NCBI RefSeq assembly: GCF_000001735.4
Contig: NC_003071.7
Coordinates: 12,641,151 to 12,705,150 of the forward strand
Source: Arabidopsis thaliana
Taxonomy: Eukaryota; Streptophyta; Magnoliopsida; Brassicales; Brassicaceae
Direction of reading: 5' to 3'
Length of the DNA stretch: 64,000 nt
In this document: one piece after another, positions 1 through 14,510 of the stretch
How the letters are laid out: each line of letters starts with the position of its first letter
How positions within the stretch are numbered: position 1 is the stretch's first letter
Made by a program: the position numbers and the translations under genes
The notes under the pieces: model-generated
What the model was told of the DNA's origin: nothing
The model's database searches: none
What the model saw: the letters and a program-made list of their open reading frames with translations, nothing else

Positions 1-1093
1 AGTATCAAATTGTTAATTGTTGAAGTATCAGAGAGCCTTACCTGCCAGTACTTGGAAACACAACGGTCGATGCAACTATTCTCACCCATGTTTAGCTCAG
101 CTTCCTTGTACCTGAGAATTAGGCAAAGAATCTCAAAACAGGTGCAACTTACTCATCTCTCAGCTAAGAAAAGTTTCAACAATTGCAGACAAGTTCCACG
201 ACGTAATTATAGAACATCAAAAGGAGAAATAGTTTACCTTTTATCCACACATTTATTAAAGCATGTTTGAGCAAGCCTGCAATACAAGAACAAGGCCTGT
301 CAGCATAGTCTCTAACCCGAGGAATCACAATAGACCACAAAGTATATTAGAAGGAAAAGAAACACATATAAAGATGTGACTTTCTTCATAATCTCTAACC
401 AGAGGAATCACAAATGGCCCGGGGAAATGAATATTAACAGAACACCACCTAAGTCATATGTTATCAAAGTTTAAACTCTACATAACAGCTGAATACATAT
501 GCACAGAACTCGAGAATTCCTCATAGAAAGATTTTAGATTTCCTCCTCAAGATAAACAATTCAGGCAGCCTAAGGATTTTCGACATATCAGCAGTCTCAA
601 ACTTATACTCCTCTAGCTTATATATATCACTATTTGAAAATAAGTGAAGCCCTAAACAATGTGATCAAAACAAAATTAAACCAGATAAGCAATCACAAGT
701 GAAAATCGAATTTCATAACGAAAGATAAACCAAATGGGTGTTTGATTCAGTACTTGTTAAAGAGTTCCACGCGATACTCCATCTCCGTTTGTGCCATACT
801 AAACGCCTGATTCAAATCCAAGACACCAAAAAAAAAAAGCAAAATGAGAAACTTGACAACACCAATCCAAATCTAATAAATGGCTTAAAGATCTGAATCA
901 CGATACAATTTAAACCCTAAGCATTGCAAAAACATTGAAACCTATATGTCATCACAGAGACAGCTAGAAAAACTTAAGCTTCCATTGTCTAATTAGATCA
1001 AAGATCGGAGCTTTACGATGTATTAACAATAAAGGACGAGCAAATAAACCGAACCTGTTCCTTAGTAACGCCGACGGGAATAGGAGAAGCCAT
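1..1093 (-). CDS. TIM10: Mitochondrial import chaperone TIM10 (3' end outside window)
   Basis: Small Tim protein of the mitochondrial intermembrane space; with TIM9 it carries hydrophobic carrier precursors from the TOM complex to the TIM22 translocase. Coding exons read on the minus strand are 1055-1093, 754-806, 238-276 and 42-111. They give 67 codons starting MASPIPVGVTKEQ, and the final exon lies left of base 1. The twin CX3C motifs of the family are visible as CFNKC and CIDRC, which form the two intramolecular disulfides. All introns have GT-AG borders and phases that join cleanly. The start is the only ATG that precedes the conserved N-terminus. The gene is divergent from RPC14, with 483 bp between the two ATGs. 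Partial because of the window edge, not damaged. Confidence 0.93.
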
Positions 1094-1576
1094 TTTTTTA
1101 GCAGTACCTGAATACAAAATTAATGATTCGTAAAAATCGAAACTTTATAATTCATACTTGAATTTGAAGATCATAAATCCTTACTTTCTCAAATGGGATT
1201 TCGTGAAGAGAGGTAAAGAACACAACAAAGGCTTCTCTTTTGCTACACAGCCGAATTAGGGTTTAAGAGACATTACACGCCACGTCATCAAACGAAAGGG
1301 TATAGATGTAATTACGCTAAAGTATCTGAGCTTCTCCACGACTAAAAGTCGCCGACTAATCAAGCTTTTAGGGTTTTAGCAAATTTCTATTGGAGGTATC
1401 TTCTTTCTTACTCTCTCAACTTTTTTTGCTGAAATTTTCTTCAATTTCGAGTTTTTCTTTGTGGGTTTGTTTAGCTATTCAAAGCTTTCAATTGAAGTCG
1501 TTCTCTTTCTGTGTTTTCTAGTTGGTGGTGGATTTTTGATTTTGAGTTAAGGAATTGAGTAGCAAGAAGGTGAGAT
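1094..1576. promoter_or_regulatory. Divergent promoter TIM10 / RPC14 with telo-box motifs
   Basis: This 483-bp spacer separates two divergent start codons, so it must hold both promoters and both 5' leaders. Two telo-box-like motifs are visible: TTAGGGTTT at 1256-1264 and TTTTAGGGTTTT at 1366-1377. Telo boxes are known to be enriched upstream of plant ribosome-biogenesis and translation genes, which fits an RNA polymerase I/III subunit. No clear TATA box was seen on either side. The leader just before the RPC14 ATG is T-rich and may contain a 5' UTR intron, which was not resolved. Confidence 0.6.
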
Positions 1577-2678
1577 ATGGAGCACGGTTCGTTCACGAAT
1601 GTTAGTCATGCTTCGTTTACTTTATCGGAAGAAGATCACACACTTGCTAATGCTGTTAGATTCGTCTTAAACCAAGAGTAAGTATCTTCTTCTTTCAATC
1701 CTTTTGAATCTGTTATGTATATATATAGAAGAAGCTATACACTTTCACAGAGAAAGGCTTTAGCTTTATAATCTCATACTTAGTTCGTGACACTCTCAAA
1801 TTCTGATTATTGAGTTCATAGTTTCCCTCATTAGGAATGAATCTCTTACCTGTCTTTACCTTTGTTTTTGGTTAGAATTATTGTGAAGATAATCAAATTT
1901 TGTTTGAATAATCAGTGTGCACATTGTATGTTTGTGCCATTATAAGGTGATTGTGAAGGTTGAGTTCGATTCAGATTCATGTTCTGTGGTTAGAGACTAG
2001 AAAAGATAGTCTAGAATTAGCTCTTAGATAGAGACAGCAGTGACGAGGCATTATTGTTCCGATATCTTTCGTTGGATGAGTTTGGTCCATTAAGTTCGCC
2101 ATTATATTGTGATTGTGAAACTTGAGAGTTCGATTAAATGTTGGTTTACATTCATGTTATGTTGTTAGAGATTCTCATTGTATTCAATGAATGTCACATT
2201 ATCTTATCTTTGAGGTTGATGGAGTTGATATGCTGGTGTGTAGACAATGATGATTATGTCAATAACCAGTACTGTTTTCAATTCTGCAGTCCCAGAGTAA
2301 CCGTGGCTGCATACACCATCCCACATCCTTCCCTTGAACAGGTCAATATCCGGGTCCAGACAACAGGTACTGTTTTTCAAAAACTCTGTTCATCAGAGTT
2401 AAGCTATGTTCTTTTTGGATAACTCTTATCCGAGTTCTTTGTCTGTGTGTCTAACAACATAAAACGTGTTGGCTCTGTGGCTTTTAGGTGATCCAGCAAG
2501 AGAGGTTTTTAAAGATGCATGTCAAGAGCTCATGCAAATGAACAGACATGTGAGAAGCGTTTTTGATAAGGCTGTTGCTGAGTATAAGGATGAACAAAAG
2601 CGTAAGGAGGAGGCTGAAGAAGAAGAGCTTAAGAGGCAGAGGGATCTATTTGGGTCCATGGACATTGAAAACAACTGA
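1577..2678 (+). CDS. RPC14: RNA polymerase I and III common subunit AC19 (RPC14)
   Basis: Shared small subunit of RNA polymerases I and III, the counterpart of Pol II RPB11, which pairs with AC40 to start enzyme assembly in the nucleus. Exons 1577-1677, 2290-2366 and 2488-2678 join in frame to 122 residues. The RPB11-family core is plain: EEDHTLANAVRFVLNQDPRV near the N-terminus, then AYTIPHPSLE and an NIRVQTTG strand. A charged C-terminal helix rich in Lys and Glu follows. The length is normal for the family. Intron 1 is long (612 bp). It shares a promoter with TIM10 and converges on TUB7, whose stop codon is about 430 bp away. No oddities. Confidence 0.95.
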
Positions 2679-3107
2679 TAACCATTGTATTCTCCTATGG
2701 AGTTTATACTATTTTTATCTTAAATCCAGATTCGTCCTTCAAATTGACTCGTCAAATTCATAATCCACACCAAAATTTAACCAAGAAGATTCTTATATTG
2801 CTTATAACCATTGTCACTACTACTCTGCTTCTTATATTTGAAAGATGGTGAAGTCTTCACCGAATTCACATAGTCAAAATTAACAAAAGGTTATATAATG
2901 AAACAAAGAAAAAAAATACTATGGATGGATTTTGATTTAGCAAAATAGATTGTTTGAATATTGATTGATAAATCCTCTTAGCCTACGCAGAGTATCATAA
3001 CTACTAATAACGCAAGCGATAGTTACAGAAACTATAAGAACTTAATAGAAGAGAGTTTTAAAAGTAAACAGCAACTGGAAGTTGAGGTGTTCTTATCATC
3101 TGTTTCT
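2679..3107. other. Convergent 3' flank, RPC14 / TUB7
   Basis: This 429-bp AT-rich spacer lies between two convergent stop codons and should carry both 3' UTRs and polyadenylation regions. No ORF, RNA gene or repeat was recognised. Confidence 0.7.
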
Positions 3108-4782
<1,675 letters not shown>

Positions 4783-5484
4783 CTTCGCTCACAGAGAAGA
4801 AAACCCTAAAACTGGATCTAAAAAGAGAGAGAGAGAGAGAGATTTTGAAAAAGGGAAAGGAGAAGCAGAGAGGATCTTTTGTTTTATGAGAGAGAGAAGA
4901 AGAGGAGGGTCCATTTATAAAGAAAAGGAGGTTTTAACGGCTAATATTTGGTAATTCGAAATCGAATCGACGGTTTAGATAATGCCACGTAAATCGAGGT
5001 GGCAACGGGTGGCAAAATTCAAAAATTAATGGCTCGTGATAAAAAGTTTTTTTGAATTTCGTAAAAAAATATGTTCGTGTGAATGACAGCTGGATTCCAT
5101 TAAGGAGAGCAGTTACTAAAACATCGTCGCACTCGCACGTGCTTTATGAGAGATAAAAAAGCGGTTCCAACCTGGCAATCGCACGTGAGAGACTTCTTAT
5201 TGGGCCTAAAATGGGCTTTTACTCTTTTCATTTCAAATCTGCATGACTTAAAACGGAGTGATGTGCACTAGCAAAATCCTCAGACGGCAAGCATGTGTTT
5301 GTAAAGTGAAACTCATCGTTTTAATGATTGAATATGCTTATTGGATCCTGAACCGGAGCCTGAACCGGAGCGTGAACCAAAAAATACAGTCAATCGGAAA
5401 ATGAATTTCAGATTCAAACTTGTTCATCGAAATTTTGCTTGAAGATTCGAATCGAGAAGTCCGTGGAAGAGGAAGAAGAAGAAG
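4783..5484. promoter_or_regulatory. Divergent promoter TUB7 / ENO3
   Basis: A 702-bp spacer between two divergent ATGs. On the TUB7 side there is a telo box AAACCCTAAA at 4801-4810, a (GA)n run at about 4829-4846 in the leader, and a minus-strand TATA-type box (TATAAATG) at about 4913-4920. On the ENO3 side, TGGGCC (site II-type) lies near 5200 and the motif TGGGCT a few bases further on. A small upstream ORF (ATG 5401, stop 5440-5442, 13 codons) precedes the ENO3 start at 5485. Confidence 0.6.
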
Positions 5485-8400
5485 ATGTCTGTGCAAGAGT
5501 ATTTAGACAAGCATATGCTTTCTCGGAAAATCGAAGACGCCGTTAATGCCGCCGTAAGGGCTAAAACCTCAGATCCCGTTCTCTTCATCGTAAGTTTCCT
5601 TCGAATTTTGATTTACATGTATCGAAGTGAAATTATGTTACATTACTCATTGAATCTTCAATTGGAAAAGTGCAGGCTAATCATCTGAAGAAAGCTGTAT
5701 CATCTGTGATAACGAAGGTTAAAGCACGACAGATCCTTGACAGCAGAGGAATTCCAACAGTTGAAGTTGATCTGCACACGAACAAAGGCGTTTTTCGTGC
5801 TTCTGTTCCCAGTGGTGATTCTTCTGGAACGTGAGAATTATTCTTACTCTGATTGATATACAATTCTCTAATATGATAAGCCTGACATGAGGAGATTGGT
5901 TTACTGATTCTCAAGGTATGAAGCTATTGAGCTACGTGATGGAGACAAAGGAATGTATCTTGGAAACAGTGTGGCTAAAGCTGTTAAGAACATAAATGAA
6001 AAAATTTCTGAGGCGTTGATTGGTATGGACCCAAAACTTCAGGGTCAGATAGATCAGGCTATGATAGATTTGGATAAAACTGAAAAGAAGGTAGGTGGGA
6101 ACTTTTATTAGGATTGTAACAAGTTCATATATCATTGCTCCTCATGATTAATTTGATTTGAATATCTTGCAGAGTGAACTTGGTGCTAATGCTATACTTG
6201 CTGTGTCAATTGCGGCATGCAAGGCTGGAGCTGCTGAGAAAGAGGTATGAATGATAACATTTTCTCTTATCCTATGTATTTTATGCCTACTTTAGTTAGG
6301 AGATTTTGATTGAAGTTATTATCAGGTCCCTTTGTGCAAGCATCTTTCTGATCTTAGTGGCAGAGCAAACATGGTGTTACCTGTACCTGCGTTCACTGTT
6401 TTGAGTGGTGGGAAGCATGCTTCGAATACTTTTGCCATTCAGGTATTCTACATTAAGTTCACTATTAACGTTTCTGTTTCTCAAAGTTCTTCAAGAAATC
6501 TTTTGGTTTTCAAGTAATTTCATTTACATATGTAATGATTGTTGTGTTTTCATAATTTGTTTAGGAAATTATGATTCTCCCAATTGGAGCAAGTAGATTT
6601 GAGGAGGCCCTGCAATGGGGATCTGAGACATATCATCATTTAAAGGTCAATTTTCAAAGATATATGGCTTTCTAGAAGTTACCTTTCTAATTGCATCCGT
6701 AAATTTGTGTATAAGGTGAGAATGATCTATTGCTGTTTATGGCAGGCTGTCATTTCAGAAAAGAATGGTGGTTTGGGATGTAATGTTGGTGAAGATGGTG
6801 GTCTTGCTCCAGATATCTCGAGGTACATATATTTTTCCTCTCTGATGCTAATCTGCTTGCATCTGTAGATTGTCGAAACTGAGAAAACCATGTTATGGTT
6901 TGATGGCTTAGTGCCTAATATGTGTAATTGCAACTGTATGCAGCCTCAAGGAAGGTTTGGAGCTTGTAAAAGAAGCTATCAACCGAACAGGGTACAATGA
7001 TAAGATAAAGATAGCCATTGATATTGCCGCCACTAATTTTTGTTTAGGTAATTTTCTGCTTCCTGGCTAACTGATTTTTTGCGGCTTCTTGTAGTCATGG
7101 ATAGTCTTGGTTTGGTTCTCGGCATTGTCATTCACAATTGGCTAGTGAGACGAATAAGATGTTAAATCATCAAATGTGTAGCCTATCAATATCTTGCTCT
7201 TGCAAGTTTCAACTATGTTATACGTTTTTGTGTATTATTTCTTACCTTGTGGAACTGTTCTTTCCTGAACAGGTACCAAGTATGATTTAGATATCAAGTC
7301 TCCAAATAAATCTGGGCAAAATTTCAAGTCAGCGGAAGATATGATAGATATGTACAAAGAAATTTGTAATGGTATGTCTGGCTCGTCTGAACAATATTTT
7401 TTGTGTCTATCTTAGTACTCTTGCAGTATTGTAACGACCAGATTCTCTGTTTGGTCTCCTTGTGGGTTTAGATTATCCAATTGTGTCTATAGAAGACCCT
7501 TTTGACAAGGAGGACTGGGAACACACCAAGTATTTTTCGAGTCTTGGAATATGTCAGGTCCAACTCGGTTCCCCTACTATTAACGGTTCACATAGATTTT
7601 GTGTTCTTTCAGATCACACTGTCTTCTGATTCTTTTCTCAGAGTCAAATATCTAAAGAGAGAGACCCTTAAATCTTCTTGTACAATCATTTTCCTTGTCT
7701 AAATTCTCAGTGTTAAACTCTTGTAGGTGGTAGGTGACGATTTGTTGATGTCAAATTCAAAACGAGTTGAGCGTGCCATACAGGAGTCTTCTTGTAATGC
7801 TCTTCTTCTCAAGGTATTTCGTCCGTCCTATTTTGTTTATTACTATGTATTACCTGTGCACATATTGTATGTTTACTGCCTAAGAACGACAAAGACATAA
7901 TGTGCATACGGTGATACAGGTGAATCAGATTGGTACAGTAACAGAAGCCATTGAAGTAGTGAAAATGGCAAGGGATGCCCAGTGGGGTGTGGTGACATCT
8001 CATAGATGTGGAGAAACAGAGGACTCTTTCATCTCTGACTTATCTGTGGGTCTCGCAACAGGTGTGATTAAAGCTGGTGCTCCTTGCAGAGGAGAACGTA
8101 CTATGAAGTATAACCAGGTCTGGATCTTTTTCCAAACTAATATCCTCAGTACCCCTTATGCAATTACACTAGAACAATCTACATTACGTGGAGTAACCTG
8201 CATTGGAATTTTGGATCATAGCTCTTTCATCAGATTATCATCAGCTTCTTTTTAGCTTTTAAGTAGCTGAGTTATGTTGTGGTATGTGAATCTTTAGCAA
8301 CCTAGGCTAAGTTTCAGTTTCTTCAACTTTTGGCTAATGCAGCCTCAGCTTATAGATCCATAATGATTGAGTTTGGAGCAGCCATGTACATTTAGTTGCT

Positions 8401-8544
8401 AGATAGTGTTCTCATTTCATTGTAGAAACTACTTTATTAAAAAGCTGAATCACTGTTGAAATGTTCCTGCAGTTGCTACGGATAGAGGAAGAGCTTGGGG
8501 ATCAAGCAGTGTATGCTGGAGAAGATTGGAAGCTATCTCTCTAA
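5485..8544 (+). CDS. ENO3: Divergent cytosolic enolase (ENO3/ENOC) with N-terminal docking-like extension
   Basis: Enolase-family protein (2-phosphoglycerate to phosphoenolpyruvate in canonical members). Thirteen exons join to 475 residues: 5485-5589, 5676-5830, 5916-6090, 6173-6244, 6326-6442, 6565-6645, 6746-6822, 6944-7047, 7273-7371, 7472-7557, 7727-7813, 7920-8117 and 8473-8544. Residues 1-45 precede the enolase fold and resemble a RIIa/DPY-30-type dimerisation-docking helix pair ([16 protein letters not shown], then DPVLFIANHL). By eye, equivalents of yeast Glu168 (E229), Lys345 (K386), His373 (H414) and Lys396 (K437) are present. The usual GDEGG, which carries catalytic Glu211, reads GEDGG here (residues 250-254), putting Asp where Glu is needed. 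Other departures are DSRGIP for DSRGNP, GGKHAS for GGSHAG, and GDSSGTYE in the mobile loop. No transit peptide. Real enolase activity is doubtful. Confidence 0.92.
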
Positions 8545-8988
8545 ACAAAATGCACATGTGATATTAATTGTTACACTTCTCGTCTTACTTCATTGTTCTC
8601 GAGTCTATTTCTCACGCAGACAAATTCTTGTGTCTTGAAAGTTCAAATTTTTTGTTGTTTTTGCCAAATTTAAGAACAAACAGAAGTAAAGAGTGTTAAA
8701 CATGTTTTTTACAAATTGTAAAAGCATCCAAAAACATCAATCAACACTAGTTCGTGAGGTTGCAGAAGCCACAAACAAACGTGTTTTAGGGCTTCGTGTC
8801 TTCTTTTTCTTCAATGTTTAACAAACAGATGAAAAGTGTTATAAACAAGCTTTTCCAAATTTCAGAAAGACAAACATCATACGATTATCTAGTTTAGCAT
8901 TGCCTTAAGATAGTAAATCCAGAAAACAACTGAATCAAGACAGACATTTCAACAAAGGACTCGAACGAAGACTATCAAACATTCATCA
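8545..8988. other. Convergent 3' flank, ENO3 / PCNA2
   Basis: A 444-bp spacer between two convergent stop codons, expected to hold both 3' UTRs. Two short similar stretches (aagtgttaaac- and gaaaagtgttataaac-type, near 8690 and 8830) suggest a weak local duplication. Nothing else was recognised. Confidence 0.6.
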
Positions 8989-10860
<1,872 letters not shown>

Positions 10861-13008
10861 ATGGCGCATAGAATACTGAGAGATCACGAGGCTGATGGAT
10901 GGGAACGTTCTGATTTCCCAATCATCTGTGAGTCTTGTCTCGGTGACAATCCTTACGTGAGAATGGTATATTCTTCGCTTCCTATGTTTCTCCTCAAACA
11001 AATTCGATTTCCTTGCCTTTAGCTAGATTTTTTTTTAACATTCATGTGTCTTTATTAAGATCTCCTTTCATTTGTCCATTTTCGAGCTTGTTTAATGCTT
11101 TTATGTTTCTTAGTGTTGAAGCTGCAATTTTAGTGATTTGAGATTTTAGGGTTTAAGCGATTTAATATACAATTCATAACCTTTGGTAAAAATCAGAATT
11201 CATGGAGTTGTAGTTCAAAATGATATCTTTGGTTTGTTCTGATCAAATTTGCTTAGAGGGAATGTAATTCATTGAATACTGTCTCATGTTATGTCTGGTA
11301 GTGATGTGCAGCTTCATGTTTGATTGATTGATTGATTTATTGTTGTTGTTTGGTATGTAGACAAAGGCGAATTACGATAAAGAGTGTAAGATCTGTACCC
11401 GGCCTTTCACGGTTTTCAGATGGCGACCTGGTAGGGATGCGAGATACAAGAAGACTGAAGTTTGTCAGACATGTTGCAAGTTGAAGAATGTGTGCCAAGT
11501 TTGTCTCTTGGATCTTGAGTATGGTCTTCCAGTTCAGGTCAGAGACACGGCGCTCAACATTAGTACTCATGATTCTATCCCAAAAAGTGATGTGAACCGA
11601 GAGTTTTTCGCTGAAGAGCATGATCGAAAGGTATGGTGACTCTGCGTTCTAACTAGTTATATTATTTGAGTATTGATTGGTTTGAGATTTGGCTATACAG
11701 TTTCTCTACTTTGTAATGGCCTATTGAAATGGTTTTGTTTTCTTGTGTAGACGAGAGCTGGACTAGATTATGAGTCTTCTTTTGGGAAGATTCGGCCCAA
11801 CGATACCATTCGTATGCTTCAAAGGACAACGCCTTACTACAAAAGGAACCGAGCTCATATTTGTAGTTTCTTCATTAGGGGAGAGTGTACAAGAGGTGAT
11901 GAGTGTCCATACCGTCATGAGATGCCTGAAACAGGAGAGTTATCCCAGCAGAACATTAAAGACCGTTATTATGGGTAAGCATACTTCTAACTTTCATTTT
12001 GTTTGAGTATGATAATATTGAGTTACTCCTCAATTTCTTGCTTTGGTATATCATGAAAGAGAGTTATGAAAAATACATCAGTTTGTGTGCGTAAACTGGC
12101 TGTTATTTTGGTGATATTGGAACTGTTTTCTCATCTTATTCTTCACTTCCTGCAGTGTAAACGATCCAGTTGCGTTGAAGTTACTTGGCAAGGCTGGGGA
12201 GATGGGTACTTTGGAATCTCCAGAGGATCAAAGCATCAGAACGCTTTATGTTGGTGGGCTAAACTCGAGAGTCCTTGAGCAAGACATTCGTGATCAATTC
12301 TACGCCCATGGAGAAATCGAATCCATCAGAATCTTGGCTGAGAAAGCATGTGCGTTTGTCACTTACACAACCCGAGAAGGAGCAGAGAAAGCTGCAGAAG
12401 AGCTCAGTAACAGGCTAGTTGTCAACGGTCAGAGGCTAAAACTCACATGGGGAAGACCTCAGGTTCCCAAACCTGATCAAGATGGTTCTAACCAACAGGG
12501 CAGTGTGGCTCATAGTGGTTTACTACCTCGAGCAGTTATATCTCAGCAACAGAATCAACCTCCACCAATGCTACAATACTATATGCACCCACCACCACCA
12601 CAACCTCCTCATCAAGACAGACCATTTTACCCATCAATGGACCCTCAGAGAATGGGTGCAGTTAGTTCGTCCAAAGAAAGCGGTTCAAGCACCAGTGACA
12701 ACAGAGGAGCTTCTTCTTCTTCTTACACTATGCCACCACATGGCCACTATCCTCAGCACCAGCCATACCCGCCACCATCATATGGAGGATATATGCAACC
12801 ACCTTACCAGCAGTATCCTCCTTACCACCATGGCCATTCACAACAAGCTGATCATGATTACCCACAACAACCAGGTCCCGGTTCAAGGCCTAATCCTCCA
12901 CATCCAAGTTCAGTCTCTGCTCCACCACCTGACTCTGTGTCTGCAGCACCTTCAGGATCCTCTCAGCAATCTGCTGATGCTGCTGTTACTACTGGTTCGT
13001 CTCAATAG
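10861..13008 (+). CDS. MAC5B: Spliceosome-associated zinc-finger/RRM protein MAC5B (RBM22/Ecm2-like)
   Basis: Component of the MOS4-associated (Prp19/NineTeen) complex, orthologous to human RBM22, which contacts U6 snRNA near the catalytic core. Exons 10861-10965, 11361-11630, 11751-11974 and 12156-13008 join to 483 residues. The N-terminus has the Cys-rich zinc module of this family ([35 protein letters not shown]). A CCCH finger spans about residues 163-181 (C-X7-C-X5-C-X3-H). An RRM spans about 228-301, with RNP2 LYVGGL and RNP1-like ACAFVTYT. The last 180 residues are a Pro/Gln/His/Tyr-rich, low-complexity tail ending in Ser/Gln. The long last exon carries both RRM and tail. Its paralogue MAC5A is on chromosome 1 (memory). 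Confidence 0.93.
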
Positions 13009-13451
13009 GAACCGTTGTCAGTTAAAATGTAGTGCGAATTTCCGGCCATATCTACATTTTGACTTTTTGCTTCTGCTATTTAAAATTAGTTTCCAATGTA
13101 AGAGAAGAGAATTGTTACAGTAGTTGTAGACTCTTGTTGACATTATAATTTTGAATTTTTGATAATCCAACATACACATTAAATCCAAGCTGAAACCATA
13201 GACAACAAAATTCTCTTGAAGCTTCTTCAAATTCCTCTTTAAACAGCTTTCAATGTTGTATAGATGAGACATATCATACCATCCTCATCAACATAACTAT
13301 CACAGTTACTGAATGGTTTGATCTTTATAAGCTATGTACCAAGGTTTTAGATTCACAACCAGAAAGAACAAAGGACCTAACCAAATTTACCTAACCATAA
13401 TCTTATTATTGAAAACAGACATTACAGTGATACAAGACTTAAAAGTTGGAC
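13009..13451. other. Convergent 3' flank, MAC5B / thioesterase
   Basis: A 443-bp AT-rich spacer between convergent stop codons that should hold both 3' UTRs. No other feature recognised. Confidence 0.7.
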
Positions 13452-14282
13452 TCAGAGCTTACTAGCTTGTCTACCAAACATAGAATGTCGACCTTCCGCT
13501 ATAATCTCCCCGGTCATCTTGTTTCTGACTACAACGATTGTTCCTTTATAACCTCCTCTCTCTCCTAACAATCTCGACGTTATCTCCAACTCCTCCTGAA
13601 AATTCATTTCCATTTCAATATCATATCTCTCAATCCATTTCTATAGCAAACAAACAGTCCCAAAGTACAGATTGAAAAAAGACTTGAGCAGACTTACACC
13701 AAGCTTAGCTTTTGAAAGGAATGCAATAGACATGTCCACTGAAACACTCATAGGTAAGCCTTCGCCATGTACAAGTGCTCCACCAACTTCATCCACAAGA
13801 TTTGCAATCGCACCATTTGCTAAATTCTTGTCTCTGTCCTGACATTATCAAAACATTAAAATATCAACATCGTCTCCAATAAAAGAAAAAAACGACACAA
13901 TCAAGTTCAAGCATCTTCTAGATTCTGCTCAAGTTTCCAAAGACTAATAGTATCACCGAGAACTATCATCTTCAAACATCTGACAATAATGCCATTAAAC
14001 CTCAAATTAGCTTATTTCCAAAAACCTATCACGCTAATTCGACAATTAATCAAAATAGAAGGGGCTTAGAGGATTGAGAGAAAGACTTACCGTCAAACGA
14101 AGAGGAACCTTGAAAGAGCAGGAAATGAAACCCGGTTCGACTCGGTTGACTCGGATTCCTCTGAGACTAAAATTCTCGTAGAAGCTTTTCCCTTCACCTA
14201 AAAATTCTTCAACTCGCGGTGCCTCACCGTCGTCAACCACCTCATCGCTCAATTGCAGATACTCCATAATTTTCTCCATCAT
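13452..14282 (-). CDS. Hotdog-fold acyl-CoA thioesterase (THEM2/PaaI-like)
   Basis: Predicted acyl-CoA thioesterase of the 4HBT/PaaI-like hotdog superfamily, which hydrolyses acyl-CoA to free acid and CoA. Exons 14091-14282, 13698-13838 and 13452-13595 join to 158 residues, the usual size for a single-hotdog protein. The hotdog helix region NLANGAIANLVDEVGGALVH carries the Asn and Asp/Glu used for catalysis in PaaI/THEM2-like enzymes. Strands FISCSFKVPLRLTDRDKNLA and GTIVVVRNKMTGEIIAEGRH fit the sheet. Two tandem Met codons (14282 and 14279) compete as start; no ATG lies further upstream in frame. No transit peptide or C-terminal SKL was seen; the end is ASKL, which only resembles a type 1 peroxisomal signal because the final SKL would need to be at the very end. 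It in fact ends S-K-L followed by stop, so peroxisomal targeting is possible. Substrate unknown. Confidence 0.85.
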
Positions 14283-14421
14283 CGTCTTTCTAATTTCTTT
14301 CAATTCTTATTTTATTTTTATTTTTTGGATAAATAAATAAATTACTCAATTCATATTTCAGATACTTTATGGGCCTTAAAGGCCCCATTTTAGCAAATCG
14401 TTACGCCGTCGTTCTCTGTAC

Positions 14422-14429
14422 TATAAATA
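14422..14429 (+). promoter_or_regulatory. TATA box of the F-box/kelch gene
   Basis: TATAAATA 82-89 bp upstream of the ATG at 14511. The tandem copy has the same box at the same relative place (20054-20061), which supports its role. Confidence 0.65.
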
Positions 14430-14510
14430 CGAGCATTTTTTTCAACTATCAAATTCATTCTCACTTTCAGTTAGATAATTCGTTGCTGCTAACGTCACAC
14501 TCACACGGCG

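Noticed and set aside
12482-13123. 213-codon frame overlapping MAC5B
   Set aside because: Shadow of the Pro/Gln/His-rich MAC5B tail in another frame.
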